Made by a program: the position numbers and the translations under genes. Shown here one piece after another: positions 59,402 to 60,015 of a stretch of DNA of 60,015 nt. Source of the stretch: Defluviitaleaceae bacterium (GTDB taxonomy: Bacteria; Bacillota; Clostridia; Lachnospirales; WQUN01). Positions within the stretch are counted from its first letter, which is position 1; every line of letters begins with the position of its first letter. The notes below the pieces were generated by a model that did no database searches, was not told the origin of the DNA, and worked only from the letters and a program-made list of their open reading frames with translations. The DNA is taken from the NCBI GenBank assembly GCA_009781725.1, contig WQVF01000015.1, positions 1 through 60,015 on the forward strand. The letters are read 5' to 3'.

Positions 59402-59734
59402 TCATCCATCCCGGTAGTTATTGTTTTGGATTTTCGCCTTGTTTTCGTAGGCAGACTTGAAGAAATAACCTACAACACCAACGATACTGCCTATAAATGG
59501 CCATACAAAAAATTCAACTATTTCTTTCGGCCAGTCACCAGTCAAATGCCAAGAAACCATTGACAATACAAAGGCCAGTCCTATAAAGAGCAGCACCCCC
59601 ATAATTAGCTTTTTAGAAAATTCCATCGGAGGCTTTTTCCTTGGTGGTTTGCGGGGCGGAATGCGATGCTTAGTACTGTCATATTCGTGTAAAGCTTCCT
59701 TGACCGCAATAACTATTTCATCATGGGCACGCAT
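59402..59734 (-). CDS. Small phage-type membrane protein
   Basis: 110 residues; AAAGGAGGTGCCCC precedes the ATG. Helical N-terminus (HDEIVIAVKEALHEYDSTK), a Pro/Arg/Lys linker (PPRKPPRKKPPMEF), then two membrane helices (LIMGVLLFIGLAFVLSMVSW, IVEFFVWPFIGSIVGVVGYF). Its place before the holin suggests a lysis accessory such as a hemolysin XhlA-like protein, but the sequence does not prove it. Confidence 0.7.
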   Translation of the reverse strand: MRAHDEIVIAVKEALHEYDSTKHRIPPRKPPRKKPPMEFSKKLIMGVLLFIGLAFVLSMVSWHLTGDWPKEIVEFFVWPFIGSIVGVVGYFFKSAYENKAKIQNNNYRDG

Positions 59735-59836
59735 GGGGCACCTCCTTTATGAGTCACAACAGTAACAGTGACTGGATTATCGCATAAAAAAACTGTGCAT
59801 CGGCAATACATTGGGACAAAAATGGGGCACAAATAA

Positions 59837-59870
59837 CAAAAAAACATCGCTCATCCTGCTATATGAGCGT
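59837..59870 (-). terminator. Terminator of the gene running off the right edge
   Basis: On the minus strand CGCTCAT and ATGAGCG pair around ATAGCAGG, followed by TTTTTTT. It supports a minus-strand gene ending near 59894. Confidence 0.75.
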
Positions 59871-59893
59871 AATTTGCGCCCCCGGAACATCGG

Positions 59894-60015
59894 TCAGACC
59901 CACCGGTGTCCGTAGTTGGGGATGATAATACTGCCATGGCGTACCTTAAAGGCCAGACGAGCGGGCTTTTTGGTATTGGGGGGGTTGCTGATAAACTCGT
60001 TGCTCTAGATGTGAA
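59894..60015 (-). CDS. C-terminal end of a gene cut by the window edge
   Basis: A minus-strand frame ends SNEFISNPPNTKKPARLAFK then VRHGSIIIPNYGHRWV and TGA at 59894. The composition is strongly protein-like and a terminator follows. A TAG lies in the same frame at 60005-60007 next to the edge, so only 37 codons are open. It may be a frameshifted or truncated phage gene. No family recognised. Confidence 0.35.

Overview
The window reads as chromosome of an endospore-lineage Firmicute, most likely an uncultured member of the Clostridia. The evidence is the gene content and order: dacF-yicC-remA-gmk-rpoZ-priA-def-fmt, a WalRK-type two-component pair next to a GerMN lipoprotein and comEC/comEA, FloA/NfeD, a SleB-type hydrolase, a CotH-like protein and copper-amine-oxidase-like surface domains. 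Shine-Dalgarno sites are strong (AGGAGG-like) and GTG and TTG starts are common. Genus cannot be called from the sequence alone.

Layout. 1-1000: a RelB/DinJ antitoxin with a clear promoter/operator, followed by a PIN (VapC-like) toxin broken by a frameshift. 1.1-11 kb: arylamine N-acetyltransferase, a tandem CotH lipoprotein, a GHL10-plus-amidase cell-wall enzyme, a C39-like peptidase and an overlapping lipoprotein. 11.3-18.9 kb: one long minus-strand housekeeping operon. 19-24.6 kb: a small Cys-rich protein, a plus-strand run of stand-alone GlmU-type acetyltransferase, STE24 protease and SASA-type esterase, then an accessory island (MNT nucleotidyltransferase, HEPN protein, DUF559-like nuclease). 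24.7-28.5 kb: tgt-yajC-nfeD-floA. 28.8-37.6 kb: pdxK facing an operon walR-walK-gerMN-comEC-M50 protease-queG, with comEA upstream. 37.7-53.8 kb: a second D,D-carboxypeptidase, MoxR-DUF58, cyclophilin, ThuA, two sulfur amino acid PLP enzymes, DUF624 and a divergent WYL regulator, zinc ribbon, Fpg/Nei-like glycosylase, nitroreductase, dGTPase with a response regulator, and an ECF sigma with an anti-sigma-like membrane protein. 54-60 kb: a tRNA-Phe/Gly/Gly cluster, then a decayed region with gene fragments and a phage lysis cassette, which looks like a tRNA-linked integration site.

The most notable layer is not the genes but the small palindromic elements scattered among them. At least seven hairpin or repeat families can be matched by eye, each with two or more copies. 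One family, with a GGGCTTGACCCGGGA-like core, lies inside two protein genes: priA, just before the Walker A motif, and the anti-sigma-like gene. In both it is read in the same frame and gives the same PGLPR peptide. This resembles the protein-inserting palindromic elements known from Rickettsia and is the best candidate here for something undescribed.

Several proteins also depart from their families: ComEC without metal ligands in its C-terminal domain, Fpg-like with Ile at position 2, a GlmU acetyltransferase domain without its partner domain, RpoZ with a long acidic tail, and YajC with a Gly/Ala-rich front end.
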